From Dicyema japonicum (Eukaryota; Dicyemida; Rhombozoa; Dicyemidae): a stretch of DNA of 64,000 nucleotides. The number at the start of each line of letters is the position of its first letter. Within the stretch, counting starts at the first letter, position 1. Where the stretch lies: contig RDEW01000010.1 in NCBI GenBank assembly GCA_011109175.1, forward strand, positions 1,082,796 through 1,146,795, read 5' to 3'. Shown here in pieces: positions 36,507 through 47,475 of the stretch. The notes beneath the pieces are model-generated. The model did not search any database. It was not told the DNA's origin and saw only the letters and a program-made list of their open reading frames with translations. Position numbers and translations under genes: made by a program.

Positions 36507-37079
36507 TTTTTTTTCCGATGTGAAAGGTCGTGATTTTTAGCCCACAAGCGAGCGATCTAAACCGTGGGATCGGCTTAATGATTCACAAAGTCACCAAGGA
36601 TGAACATAAAACTGAATGGCTTCGAGAGAGTGTTTCGATATCCATTGCTAGTGAACACGACTGTGTTTAATTGGTTATTGGATTATAAATTTGACATAAT
36701 TTCAAACTGATGATATTTCATTTTTTATGATTATTCTCGTTTGTGCACAAGATAAAAATCCAGTATCCGCCAACAGTCACGGACTTAATTCTGAGTCTAC
36801 GACTGTTGAAATATTTCTACGTGAAAATCATATTGACGGCTAATAAATATAAAATTCTGTAAATAAAGTAGTAAGGAACCACTGGTTCACCTGCACCGAC
36901 ACGTTTGCCCTTTGCAACTACTACAGAGTGTCTCTGGAGCCTGTTCCGTTGCTAAGAGGAGTCAAAACGTGTAAAGTACACGGTCCTATCCAATGATTTT
37001 TTTGTTCGTTCCTCTCGCCGTGAGACGTCTGGTTTCTTTGCGCTTGCGACGCTGGAATTCTTGAGTCGTCTAGGGCCCG

Positions 37080-37715
37080 GGTCGGCAAAAATAAAAAAAT
37101 TGATAATACACGACATTTTCAATCTGAATGGACTGAATCTTTCGCAGTCACTTTTAACTCAAACCAACTACCAAAATGCCTCATTTGTCAGGAAACTCTG
37201 AACCAAAATAAAAAATCAACTTTGGAGAGGCATTTTAAAACAAAGCATGCGAATTTAGCAAATTGGACAGGTATTTTTTAATGCTATCCTTAGGTGTCTC
37301 TGTTTGTTCGTTATGTGTCTCGAGACTTCCTTAGACCACAACTTTTGGCATTATTTCCTCTAAAGGGTCAAACTCGTGGTGAAGATATTGTCGGCACAGT
37401 TGTTGAATCTCTGTAAACGAATTTTATTCCACTTAATAGAATCGTATCCATTTCAACTGACGGTCCTGCAAGCATCCTAGGATCGAGAAAGGAATTTGAC
37501 CATGAAGTAAAAAAATGACCATGAAGTGATTACTCTACATTGTATTATCCACCAAGAAGACTATCTGCACAAACTTTTCCAGAAAAAATATTAGAGCGAT
37601 GGAATTGGTGATGAGATTACTAACTCATTATTTCCAAAATAATACTTTATTTATTATCTATTTAAGGGAGTTACTGGTTGAGGTGGTGACGACACCTCTA
37701 TTGCACTATGTCTTA
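37080..37715 (+). pseudogene. hAT-type transposase remnant (ZBED/GTF2IRD2-like)
   Basis: It begins HFQSEWTESFAVTF, then a BED-type finger (KCLICQ ... LERHFKTKH). Next come LLALFPLKGQTRGEDIVGTV, RIVSISTDGPASILGS, then ITLHCIIHQEDYLHKLF. This order is that of the hAT transposases related to vertebrate ZBED5 and GTF2IRD2. Stops and frameshifts break it and the C-terminal half is missing. Confidence 0.65.
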
Positions 37716-37719
37716 GTCG

Positions 37720-38100
37720 TATTCCTTACAGACTTCTCCGTTCACTCTGGGATCTTTCAATTGCAGAAGACATACAACCTTACAAGAAACACCAACTGGT
37801 ATGCGATCTAACCAAAGATGACGTCTCTGTATGCTGTCTACAAGAGACAAAAACGACCGTACAATGTGCAGAACTGTTTGGAAAATTCAACCTTTTTATC
37901 CTCCTGTCGGCCTGCCGACATTATGGTCTCGGATTTGCAGTCCATTAGGACCTGCTTCATTACGTTACAAGAGTGTGGACATCGTCTGACATTATAATGG
38001 AAATGGCGGACGACCTGGACTACCTAGAGAACTAGTGCGCAACAGAAGATCATGGTCGAAGCTGACGGAGAGGATGATTCGGAATACGGCACAAGGGAAG
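37720..38100 (+). pseudogene. LINE apurinic-type endonuclease fragment
   Basis: The reading LWDLSIAEDIQPYKKHQLVC is followed by DDVSVCCLQETKTT and ACRHYGLGFAVH-stop, the N-terminal endonuclease blocks of an APE-type LINE. It is the plus-strand relative of 18820-19260. Confidence 0.6.
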
Positions 38101-38334
38101 CTTAACTAATTTTATGTTTTCTCGGGAGTTCTTTTCAATAATTAATAATAAGGGACTTACCTCGACTGTTTAAAGATTTGTTAAAAGAAACGAACACTGA
38201 GTATACTGATCTTCTCCAGTCACCAAGTTCGTCGAAGCACATAAAAGATGGCTCTTCAATTTTTCATAATTTCCAAAAATGTCATAAAGTGGCTCTTCTC
38301 CAAAAGTATTTGCCGACCCCTTGGTCTAGGGAAT

Positions 38335-38456
38335 TGGATTTCTCAGGAGACCCCCGTGAGCGCTGCTTGTTATTTGAGCAAATCTCGCTCTACATCTCGA
38401 GAGTGAATAGCCGCGCAGTCAGAGCGACCGACCATTTGTCACTTTTTTTCTTGTAA
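38335..38456 (+). pseudogene. LINE-X C-terminal fragment
   Basis: The reading GDPRERCLLFEQISLYISRV then NSRAVRATD is a fairly complete LINE-X tail. Confidence 0.6.
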
Positions 38457-38514
38457 ACATGTGGTTTTGTTTTATTTTTGTGTAACTGTTTTTTTGTCTT
38501 GAACAACAAATTGT

Positions 38515-38595
38515 TTACTATTCGACCGAATTTCGCTGGCCATCCTGAGAGGGAATAGCCAGTCAAGGCGGCTACTGCATGACACTCGGCTAATT
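38515..38595 (+). pseudogene. LINE-X C-terminal fragment, second tandem piece
   Basis: It repeats the same block (CGAATTTCGCTGGCCATCCT, GAGAGGGAATAGCCAGTCAA) about 150 bp after the previous one. It is shorter and more decayed. Confidence 0.5.
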
Positions 38596-38599
38596 GTCT

Positions 38600-39500
38600 T
38601 TTTATTTTAAACAAATTTTTAATTGTTGCTGTAAAATTTCTCAAATTTCACGGTTTCACAGATTTTTAAGAACGACAATTTACAAAATTTACTGCATTTG
38701 TAGAGTTATATGTTTATTCACTGGAACTGAAATGTTGAGTAATCAGTGACTAGCATCTATCATACATGAGAATCGAGCTAAACCTAACATTAGATATTTT
38801 TTCAGTTCTGGAAAATACGACAAAGTTAATCCAGGCTTATGATCCACTTCGATCCTACACATGCGCGGTCGGGTTTTCTCGTCTTATCGGTTTCCTCTGT
38901 TATTCATTTTGATTAGGATCTCCGAGGGTGTCGTCATCACTTTCTTTTGTCCGTATACTACTTTTCTGTCGCCGCAATAGCCCTTTTTGTGTAGCCGCGA
39001 TTTTCTGAGTTTTAGTCCAAGAGATCGGAGGCCCACACGAGGCACGTGCATAGAAAATGCATGATTCAATATTTTGGGGTAAATCGTTTTTAGCTTTTTC
39101 CAAAGCCGGCTTTCAGCTGGTTGATTTTTTCTAAAATTTTTAGCACATAATTAAATATTTAAAATTAACTAAAAATTATTTATTATTAAAAATTAAAAAA
39201 AAATTAAGTATTAGTTTAGTTGTCTGAATAGCCGAGCTGTTTCCACACATTGACTATCGGTATCCGCTCTCGTAGACACCTTGTCTCCCGTGAATCTCAG
39301 GTGTTTATTTCAGATCAGTCATCCAACTTTCTCTCAATGTCATCAGCCAGCCGACCAAGTAATTTACTAATATTAAACATATTGCGTAAATTCATTTAAT
39401 AAATCATACGCTGAGACTACAAACCAGGATGTCTAAAGTGCTCGATCGACTACAACAACAGTCCTGTCGCCGAGGAGTAGTAATGTTTCCATAAGCTAGA
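38600..39500. other. No supported gene
   Basis: The minus-strand frame 38900-39103 (67 codons) starts MEKAKNDLPQNIESCIFYAR and is basic, but shows no known motif. A possible short plus-strand exon pair near 39330-39490 could not be settled. Confidence 0.35.
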
Positions 39501-39501
39501 C

Positions 39502-39560
39502 CAGAGGTTTCCAAACTTTTTTACACGCCTCCCTTAGAAAATATACAATCTTGTGCCTTT
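39502..39560 (+). repeat. hAT-like terminal repeat, solo
   Basis: CAGAGGTTTCCAAACTTTTT resembles the left end of the hAT element at 56472 (CAGGGGTTTCCAAACTT). No matching right end was found. Confidence 0.45.
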
Positions 39561-39778
39561 CTTAATTTTCCATTATATAGTACAAATAGTATTTTTAACA
39601 TAAATATTTTTAACACAAAAAGGTTATTGAGATAATTTTTTAATTCTTCTTACATTTTGCAATTCTGCAAGAAACTTTGTACGAAGCTAGAAAGCATTTA
39701 ATGAGACAGAAATAAATTTTTAACGTTTTCGCTTGAAATCTTCACTATTCGTCAATTTTCTTTTACAAGTACCCCGAC

Positions 39779-39905
39779 TTCACTAACTTGTAGTAGGCCA
39801 GCAGCTATTAAGTAGGAGAGCAAATGTTGGTCACTTCCATAGATCGGTCAGTCCCGGCATCGTAGACAAACGTTACGCTGATTCATGACATTCACATAGG
39901 TGATT
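39779..39905 (+). repeat. Dispersed 120-bp repeat, copy 2
   Basis: This is the partner of 35825-35950, sharing CACTAACTTGTAG, the block TGTTGGTCACTTCC and ATAGATCGGTCAGTCCCGGC. Confidence 0.6.
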
Positions 39906-40043
39906 TGTTGTCACTAGTGTTTAAGCGACATAAAGTCCTATTTTAATAAAATCTGATTATTAAATAATTATTTAAAAAATTAAATTTAATTTAAAAATAA
40001 TAAATAATTATTCACATTTTATTCATTTTTCATTTGACATATA

Positions 40044-41054
40044 ATGAAAATAAAGTACAAAATTCTTTTGATTTTATTACTATTTCCGTTAATAATTTAT
40101 CAGACTATAACATTTAAGGTGGTCGAATCATAATATCTTAGGAAGTCATCGAAAGAGAGATATGGGGTGAAGAATTCATATTGGTAAGCGGCTACTACAA
40201 TATTGGAAAAATCATGAAATCTGGGGGAAGCCCGCGCCATCCTTTCATGTACTTCAAATGGATGTACAAATTCGAACTTATCAAAAACCACCTCGTCTTT
40301 TTTTCGGACGACCAGAAAATTCTGATCGCATGAAAAGAATCAGAAAAAATCTCCCCACTACATTATTGCACGTGAATAGATCAGAACTGTTTGGCTTCCG
40401 AAGAATTGAGGAAATAAAACATATATTCACGCTTCCTGGATTTGGCAAACATCCTCTTGAGACCGGCAATCCTGAGTATTCTGCTATTATGCATTCCAAG
40501 CACGACATGATTAAACGGACTATCAAACTCTTCTCTGATAAATTTTCATACGTTCTCTGGGTTGATGTTGGTATATTTCGCTCCGGGTATGCTGCAGCCA
40601 GGTTCTCATTAAGAACGTCAGATTATATGGACAAGACACGTGTGTTAGTAAGTCAAGTATTTAATTTCATTGATTATTCAATCGAGGAGATTGTCAAAGA
40701 TGCAAAAATCTGGTTATCTGCAGGCATTATGGGAGGTCATATTACTCCAATTTCCGAATTTTGTGTTGTCTATGAGAATTTCTTCAACAAGATGATCTCC
40801 ATGAATCTGATTGCCACTGATGAGCAAGTAATCTACTCCATGTACTCGAGTGAGGGACTTGAAATTATGAAGCACGACGTAAAGCTGAGTGTATTTCAAT
40901 GCAGTTATTTTGGACTTTACGTAATTTTCTCTAACATGACTTCTAGGCATTCCTGTCCGTAAATGATTTATTTATTATTAACACGAATAGGAACAAAATC
41001 CAAATTAAATGCCCACGTGTCCCCACACGAGACTATAACCGGTCGTTCACATGA
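40044..41054 (+). CDS. HtrL/YibB-like protein with signal anchor
   Basis: The family is known from bacterial HtrL/YibB and scattered eukaryotes; its biochemical role is unclear, though the fold resembles a glycosyltransferase. The protein starts MKIKYKILLILLLFPLIIYQ, a membrane anchor. A 23-nt intron (40119-40141) joins it to EEFILVSGYYNIGKIMKS, then HLVFFSDDQKIL, EYSAIMHSKHDMIKRTI and FSYVLWVDVG, the family's WxDxG-like block. A 26-nt intron (40921-40946) gives the spliced end FGLYAFLSVNDLF, stopping at TGA 41052. One frame break lies near 40322-40330, just after DDQKIL. A homologous break exists in the paralogue at 61362, so it may be old. Either this gene is already dead, or an unusual splice or frameshift is used. 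Confidence 0.5.
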
Positions 41055-41059
41055 TAGCA

Positions 41060-43020
41060 TTAGTGGATTGAATTCAAATAGTGGTAAGATTCTGGTCGTT
41101 GGGAATGATTCTGTAGTCACGTGTGACTCTTCTAGTCCACACTTGATTTCTTCTCTTGAGAGCATCCAATAGAGGCACTGTTAGTATTCAGGTCCTGGCA
41201 TGAGATGTCAAGACTGTGCAATTGAGCCGCGTCACTCAATCAACCAAAATGATTTATTTATGAAATTCGGTCGACGTAGCTAGAGGAGACGTCATTGGCT
41301 GTACGGAATCACATTCTCTCCCTTTGAGAAGGGTAAGCCGCTGATATTAGGTGCCACGTGCTTTAATTCCCCTTTTAATAAAAACGTGAAACAAAAGGCT
41401 GAGAGAAGTACGGGATAACAGGGAGTATGAGCAGGTCACTGCCTCTTCTCAAGAGACTATGGCTACGCTCAGAAGCTGTGATTTATGTGACTCCCCCAGT
41501 GATCTCCGTTGCTATAGTCAGAGAAGTTCATAAACTTACAAAATAGTAATCAGGGTTGAAGAGGCGTATTATAAATTCAGAAAAAGCTTCCCCCAAATAA
41601 CTAAACAGTTGCCGAAATAGAAAGTGACACGGTTCATTATTTTCTAAAAAATGATTTGAAATCAAAACTCTAGCATCCCCCACATGGAGACGTCCTACTG
41701 ATATAAGAAGTTCTCTTCAATTGCTCGAATGACATCAATGCCAAGGTACCGAGTCTTCTCGCTTGTTGATGCATGGTGACGACTCAGTCAGATCAGAGAG
41801 AATGCTATGTCTGACCAAGATCACAGTCTATCGAAGCCAATTGCTACTAATAGCTCTACCAGATATCTTTCACGTCCATTTCGAGTCTGGTGGTTCAGCT
41901 CAAACAGAGAGATCCTGAGCTTGTCTCCCAAAAATTATGATGTCCACAGTGTGGATTAATACGAAGGTACTCTAATGCTTCGTGTCTCTATCGGATATTT
42001 CGCTAAAAGACACGGCCGATGAGCATGTCAAGTAAGTAAATGGAAGTGGAGAATATGTTCGTGTGGGGGTGTACTACCATTCACCCCCTATTTAGGTAAT
42101 ATATACTGGGATTACTACAGACTCTCTTATCGACGAGATCCGGTTCCGATTTCAGATTTGGTCTCCGAAGTTTAATTTAAGCCACGTTTTGCAAAATGAA
42201 TTTTAGAACTCTTCTAATTCTCAGAACAATACCACGTGTTCCTGACAGAGTTCAGATGCTTCCCGGTTCGAGTCTCGCTAGTGTATATTTCATGTGAAGG
42301 TTGCATTCGTTTCAAGGACTCCTGGATTTATGAATGAAGCCTTCATCAGTGATACTCACTGTGGAACTGGATTGTCTACGGGAACTCACATGCAACCAAA
42401 TAGAAATGAGGTTGACTAAAATCTTGTTGCCTTGACCCCCTTCAGATGAGGGATGGATTCCGCAACTTTGTGTCCGTTCCTCTGGAAGCAAGAGCAGCTA
42501 CTCTACCTAACAGCCTCTCCTCTAATAAACCAACTACCTCAAAAACTACCCAAGATACAAGATAACCACTGGTCCTTTCTGGAGAACCATCTAGGATTCT
42601 CGTCCACGTCGAATAGGACATCCCCCATGTCGGTCTTGGGTCACTTTTAAGAACTTTCTTGTATTTTACCCGGTATTCCGTTTATTTCGATCTTTTAGAT
42701 CTCATTTTGATAGTTAACCCCCATATAATTCGGAAGACTGAGATGGTGACATACCCCCATTGCATGAAATATCTACCTAGTTTCATGGTGGGTAAAAACC
42801 TTGTCTCCCTTTTTCTAGTGAGCACCGACATGGTGACGGACTCAGGAGACATTGGAAACCCGAAGTTCTGAACAGTGGAAGTGTCGGGTATATGCAGGAT
42901 CTCATCCAACTCAAAATTGAAAGAACTTGGAAGATCATCTGTGTAAATTGCCACGTGTCGTAAACCGGTTAATTGAAAGTTAAAATTTAAAATTAATTTA
43001 TTTAAAGTTAACACATTTTA
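41060..43020. other. No supported gene
   Basis: A box B-like CGGTTCGAGTCTCG near 42264 suggests a SINE remnant. A minus-strand frame 42682-43014 (FELDEILHIPDTSTVQNFGF) is open for 110 codons but matches no family I know. It begins right behind the poly(A) signal of the next gene upstream on that strand. Confidence 0.4.
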
Positions 43021-43104
43021 TTCTTTTTTCCCGCTTTTTGGAATGTCGTGGAAAACGTGCGAAATATTACCATGATTCGAATGATGATGACAACATCCAT
43101 GATT

Positions 43105-43723
43105 CTAAAATATGGAGGACCGTTTAACCAATTTATTCCCTAAACTGTCGATCATCAACCTCTGCATTGCCATTTGGTTCATCTGGGCGTTTTGGATCAT
43201 CATCATCTCATAGTAATCTAATATTAAGCCCTTCTATGACCTTCCTTCTTCGTACCTCCTCGGTTTACAGCCGGTTCAGGAATATCAGGCATAACTTGAG
43301 GGATCGAGCACGTGCAAGGACATTCCTGATCACCTTCCACGTGCTCCCACTGTTTAAATTGGTCCTCACAACAACCGTCTAATTTAAATTCTTTATGATT
43401 AACAGTTTCCGTGAGAATTGTCGCAGCTTGAACACTGGCACGTGCACTGTTTGTTCTAAAAATTAACTTAAATAAACGTCAAGATTTCTCAGAAGCCTAT
43501 TTTGGCTTAAAAGAGCTCGGTAAAGGCGGTAGTCGTAACTATGGTCCCTGCAGTCGTCTGAAGTAACCTTAAAGATCACCGCAATCTGGCGATTTTGGAT
43601 GCTTAAATCGTCGTTTGGCGTTTTCCAGTTTCTACGGTAGAAACCCTGAATGACCTTTTTGATCATCTTGGCTCGAATTCTGATTAGTCCCTCATTGATG
43701 TCTTGATCACTGCTTGTATACAT
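43105..43723 (-). CDS. DUF4587-like cysteine-containing protein
   Basis: The spliced frame is about 182 residues with three introns (43456-43477, 43379-43403, 43218-43240; 22, 25 and 23 nt). Exon 1 carries IRAKMIKKVIQGFYRRN, an amphipathic basic helix with IQ-motif character. The middle has two cysteine clusters (CTCQCSSC and CPCTC). The end, YYEMMMIQNAQMNQMAMQRL, is very close to the signature of the DUF4587 domain of animal proline-rich proteins such as PRR29 and C21orf58 (LLIQNAQMHQxxMQxL). It stops at TAG 43105, and an AATAAA follows near 43020. All introns keep phase, with no break. Function is unknown, and the domain call rests on the short motif only. Confidence 0.6.
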
Positions 43724-43887
43724 CGACGTAATCTGAGAATTCTCTTTATAAAGAGATTGCCTGGATACGTCGACTTACCGAAACATCAATCGCTTGACGT
43801 AATAACAATTATTTGCTTTTAGAAATTTCTAAGTACATTTTACGCATTAAACTTGAATATTTGAACTTAAGCTTCGTACTGATGACT

Positions 43888-43982
43888 CAGACCAGAAAAC
43901 ATAGCGGTTAGTCCCGCTTTGGGTTCGGTCCCACGGTTCCTGATTGATCGAAGGATTTCCTTTATACTCTTTGCCTTCTTAA
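43888..43982 (+). repeat. tRNA-derived SINE head
   Basis: A box A-like ATAGCGGTTAGTCC is followed by box B GGGTTCGGTCCC and then the ATCGAAGGATT...CTCTTTGCCTTCTT linker seen at the start of SINE-B. The copy ends where the minus-strand LINE begins, so the linker connects this tRNA head to the SINE-B body. Confidence 0.55.
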
Positions 43983-43986
43983 TGAG

Positions 43987-44900
43987 TCAGCGAAATGATT
44001 CTTGTCCAAGTGAAACGCTGTTTAAGTTGCCTCTCGAGATCGCAACGTAGATCAACTGGAGAAGCCACCGAGTCTTGCATGTGTCGTTGCTTTTTAATGT
44101 AGCTAAACGTCTACGTTTCTTCAGAAAACGAAGCGATTTCCCGCTTAATCTTCCTGTTACTAAACTGAAATGTAGCAGAACGTAACTCGATCGTGCAACG
44201 CTTACTATTTTTTCTTTTGTTTTTTTTCCGCGCATACAGTATTTCTACCACGCCCTCGACAATGTTAGATGAGCAAAGGGGGTCGACCCACGTAGCGTCC
44301 CATATCAAAAGCTTTCCCTCCTCGAATGGAAAAATTGTGATTCCGTCCTGTCTTGTTCCGTCTCCCTTGTCCAGGCCAACAGGTTCAAGTATGGAGAGGT
44401 CCACCAGACTCCAGGACTCGCTTGACAATTCCATTGATTGCCTTATGTCTTGGGATTCGTCCTGTACATCTTCGACAAGAAAGGGCATGATATCCATAAC
44501 AGTCGAAAGGTACCACCACATCTGGCAAATCTTCAGTTCTAGTCTAGTGGAGATACCGATGAGGACAATATCGTCATCAAGGTGGGTCCCGACGCTACAA
44601 ACGAGGAGGGCATTGATCCAAGCGTCACTCTATTCGCATCATCCAGTGAAAAGACAGGCACATCGACGCTGGTATGATTGCCTTTTATCTTCGCAGATGG
44701 TCCTGTAACGGTCTTTCTGCTAAGGCATCTTCACTCTCAAATGCTCCATATCTGTGATCTCCGACACCTCTGTGTGTAGTTGGAGAATCATCTTGATCAG
44801 TAGTTGACTGAGTGCTAAATCCTTTGGTGAAGGGATTCCCAGTCCATCAAAGCTAACGGGTAAGGTTGCATGGTCCCATCGTCGGCAGTCAAATTTAACA
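43987..44900 (-). pseudogene. LINE-X C-terminal third
   Basis: This is the longest piece of LINE-X in the window. Minus-strand frames read LGIPSPKDLALSQLL, then AWINALLVCSVGTHLDDDI, a CGGTF...HALSCRR cysteine/histidine block, EPVGLDKGDGTRQDGITIFP, EEGKLLIWDATWVDPLCSSN and finally CKTRWLLQLIYVAISRGN. This series (Cys-His region, RPDGxT-x-P, LVWDxT, then the RISxAIxRGN end) is a C-terminal module found downstream of RT in LINE-like elements of many invertebrates. Several frameshifts interrupt it. Confidence 0.55.
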
Positions 44901-45004
44901 TTTGCGAGACGTTCGATAGTGGTCGGGAAGAGTATATTAAAATAGATTTTAAATTTAAAAAAATAAATAAATTTTAAAATTAAATATTGGTAATATATCG
45001 TTTA

Positions 45005-46729
45005 ATGGACGAGTCATTCATAAAATATAAAAAATGGCTAAAAGAAGCATTAAAAAAGGAAATTGACAGCAAAAAAGTAAGAATAATATTTAAAAGTTAA
45101 CTGTTTGTGATGCAGAATTGCGGGAATTATTAAAGTCGGCGTGCAATGAAATCAATACTTCAGTAGACATAGATTCATTTGAAGCGGTGGACAAGACATG
45201 TTGTGGGTGACATTCATATTGAAAAGCAACATTGAAGTGGTGGAGAAAATATTGTCAATCATTGAAACGTTGTCATGTATATTACTGTAGTGAGACCAAA
45301 ATGGAATATAATTTTATTTTCGTTCCGGAGGTCAGTGATATTTGCCGGGAGTCACTAAAACGCATGTGTAATGTGAAGATAGTAAATGTGCCAATATACC
45401 TGTACCCTGTGAGGCCCCACGTGCTCTCAATGGAGAGGGAGAATGCTTTCCGAGTATTATTGGTTATTAGCTGAGGACATATATTTATATAACGACAACT
45501 CAGTCTTGTTGGAAGTGAGTAAGGGGATAAATGAGCTTTGTAAAGTATATGGGGGAGTTGGGGAAATATTTGGGAAAGGAATACGTGCGGAGACACTAGC
45601 AAAGATGATAAAAGGGGGAGAGGGTGGCGATATTAGCTCACTCATAATATTTGAACGTCCGTGTGACTATGTGTCTTCGCTTATGAGTCAACTAACCTAT
45701 GCGGGGGTACTACAGGAGTGTATGGACAGGGGGATGATTGAGGGAAACAAATTATTGTGGAGTGATCCGATCTATCGGGAGATCGCTGGGAAGAGTTTCA
45801 ATGCTGTTGGACAGATTCTGAGTTCGAAATCACGACAACTAAGCAGCGACTATAAAAAGGGGATCGACAATATTTCGCAACTGAAGGAGTTCACCTCGAG
45901 GATCGAGTCTGTCCTTGACATCAAAACCAGTCTGTCAACACGTGGGTTGTATTATTACCATTGTAGACATATCAGTCGCCGAAATACTTAGTAGCTTTGT
46001 GAATGACCCCAAGTTCAGGGAATGCATATCACTGGAGCAGGGTTGCGTGTTATAGTGAACCAAGAGTTTGTGAGGTCACAAAATGTGGATCGAATGAGTA
46101 GTGTGTTGGAGGATGCCATAATACAAGAATATGATTTTGTCCAGATGATTCGTCTCATTTGTCTCCAATGTGTGTGTAATGGGGGGTTCGACCATAAACT
46201 GCTTTGTGATTATAAACGGGAACTGATCCACTCTTATGGATTCGGTAATTGCTTCCTCACACTCAACAATCTAAACAAAGTGGGGTTGCTGTTTCACAGT
46301 ACTAAGCACTCTATCATAAATACGTGTCCCCCACTTTATGAACCTGTCGATGAGGTCAACCCTACTGACCCCTCTTATGTCTTTGCCATCTATTCCCCTA
46401 TTATTGCCAGATTGGCCCACTCTATTTGTCGGAATCAAAGTACTGACCTTCTCAAGTCACTCCCTGGTCCCACTGTATCCCCCCCTATTAAGCAAAGTTG
46501 TGTATTGTTGATATTACAGATGATTCTATTTCTTCCTACAAAAATAAGATTGTTCTGATATTCTTCATTGGAGGAGTCACTGAGGCGGAGATCGCTGCAC
46601 TACGTTTCCTCTCCACAAGTCTGTATAATTTATAGTTTAGGTGGATATGACTTTGTTATTGCTACCACCAATATTATTTCTGGGCATAAACTCATTCATT
46701 CACTCACTGAGTCTACTCACTTTTATTAA
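45005..46729 (+). CDS. VPS33A: VPS33A, Sec1/Munc18-family subunit of HOPS/CORVET
   Basis: An SM protein that templates SNARE assembly in endosome-lysosome fusion. The frame starts MDESFIKYKKWLKEALKKEI and follows human VPS33A: FIFVPEVSDICRESLKRMC, PHVLSMERENAF, YGGVGEIFGKGIRAETLAKM, CDYVSSLMSQLTYAGVLQEC, KSFNAVGQILSSKSRQL, MIRLICLQCVCNGGF, FLTLNNLNKVGLL, VNPTDPSYVFAIYSPIIARL, FFIGGVTEAEIAALRFLS and YDFVIATTNIISG. Six introns of 20-25 nt are placed (45077-45096, 45269-45290, 45942-45966, 46042-46064, 46497-46519, 46619-46640). The FNAVG stretch and spacing favour VPS33A over VPS33B. Two single-base breaks, near 45199 and 45454 (one extra C), interrupt an otherwise well-kept frame. The TAA stop overlaps an AATAAA. 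Confidence 0.88.
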
Positions 46730-46734
46730 TAAAA

Positions 46735-47475
46735 CACTTTTTTGAGCAAAGCTGATATTTTTTGTATCAACTGGGGTCATTCGTTGCCTAAAAAGAGACG
46801 GTTTACTGGACAACCATCTCCCGCCAAGCAACCCCTGATGGAGATTCCAGAAGAATCCTATCGCAAATCCGCTTCGGATATTTTCACCTCTGGGATGGAT
46901 CAGAGTTTTGACGCCCCTAGTCTGACCAGTTTGGGGGTATTGTCAATCAAATCCTTTCCGGACAAGGACCATCAATGACACTAAGGGACATATGGGAGTT
47001 ACCAAGACTCTCAGCTGGGCTCTTGATGGCAGTCGGCCTCCTACATGTTAGTGAGGTTGGTCAACTAACTAATAGACATTTATTAAACACAGATCTGTAT
47101 AAATATGCATTTATTTGTGAGAAGTATGGCATCTCTAAAGGAAGTCCGATGAAGAGGGAAGAAATCTATGTTAAGGATTCATCTTTTTTACATATTATAT
47201 TAATTTTTATAAAAGTTATTTTTCTATATTTTATATTAAGCTTTTTATGAAGACACTCATTTTTGGGGAAAACTTCACAATTGAAGAATTTTTGCCCCAT
47301 TTCAGGGTCGGACTGTATTTATAGTCAAGCTCTGGTGATTGAATGCGTTCCCTCTATCTGTTTGGGTGGAATTGGGTCCAACCAACCATCTCTCTTGTTG
47401 GCTGACCCACTCCTTTTACGTCAATGGTCTCCAAGAGGTTCATATTTGTAAAACACGGGGATGTCCGTAGTGAGA
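46735..47475 (+). other. Open frames of unknown nature between VPS33A and an RLE-type LINE
   Basis: A frame at about 46742-46978 (SLPKKRRFTGQPSPAKQPLM, ending SIKSFPDKDHQ) looks low-complexity and polar, as in a disordered protein or a LINE N-terminal region. It starts within about 15 nt of the VPS33A poly(A) signal. No homology was recognised. It may be the 5' part of the LINE that follows. Confidence 0.3.
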
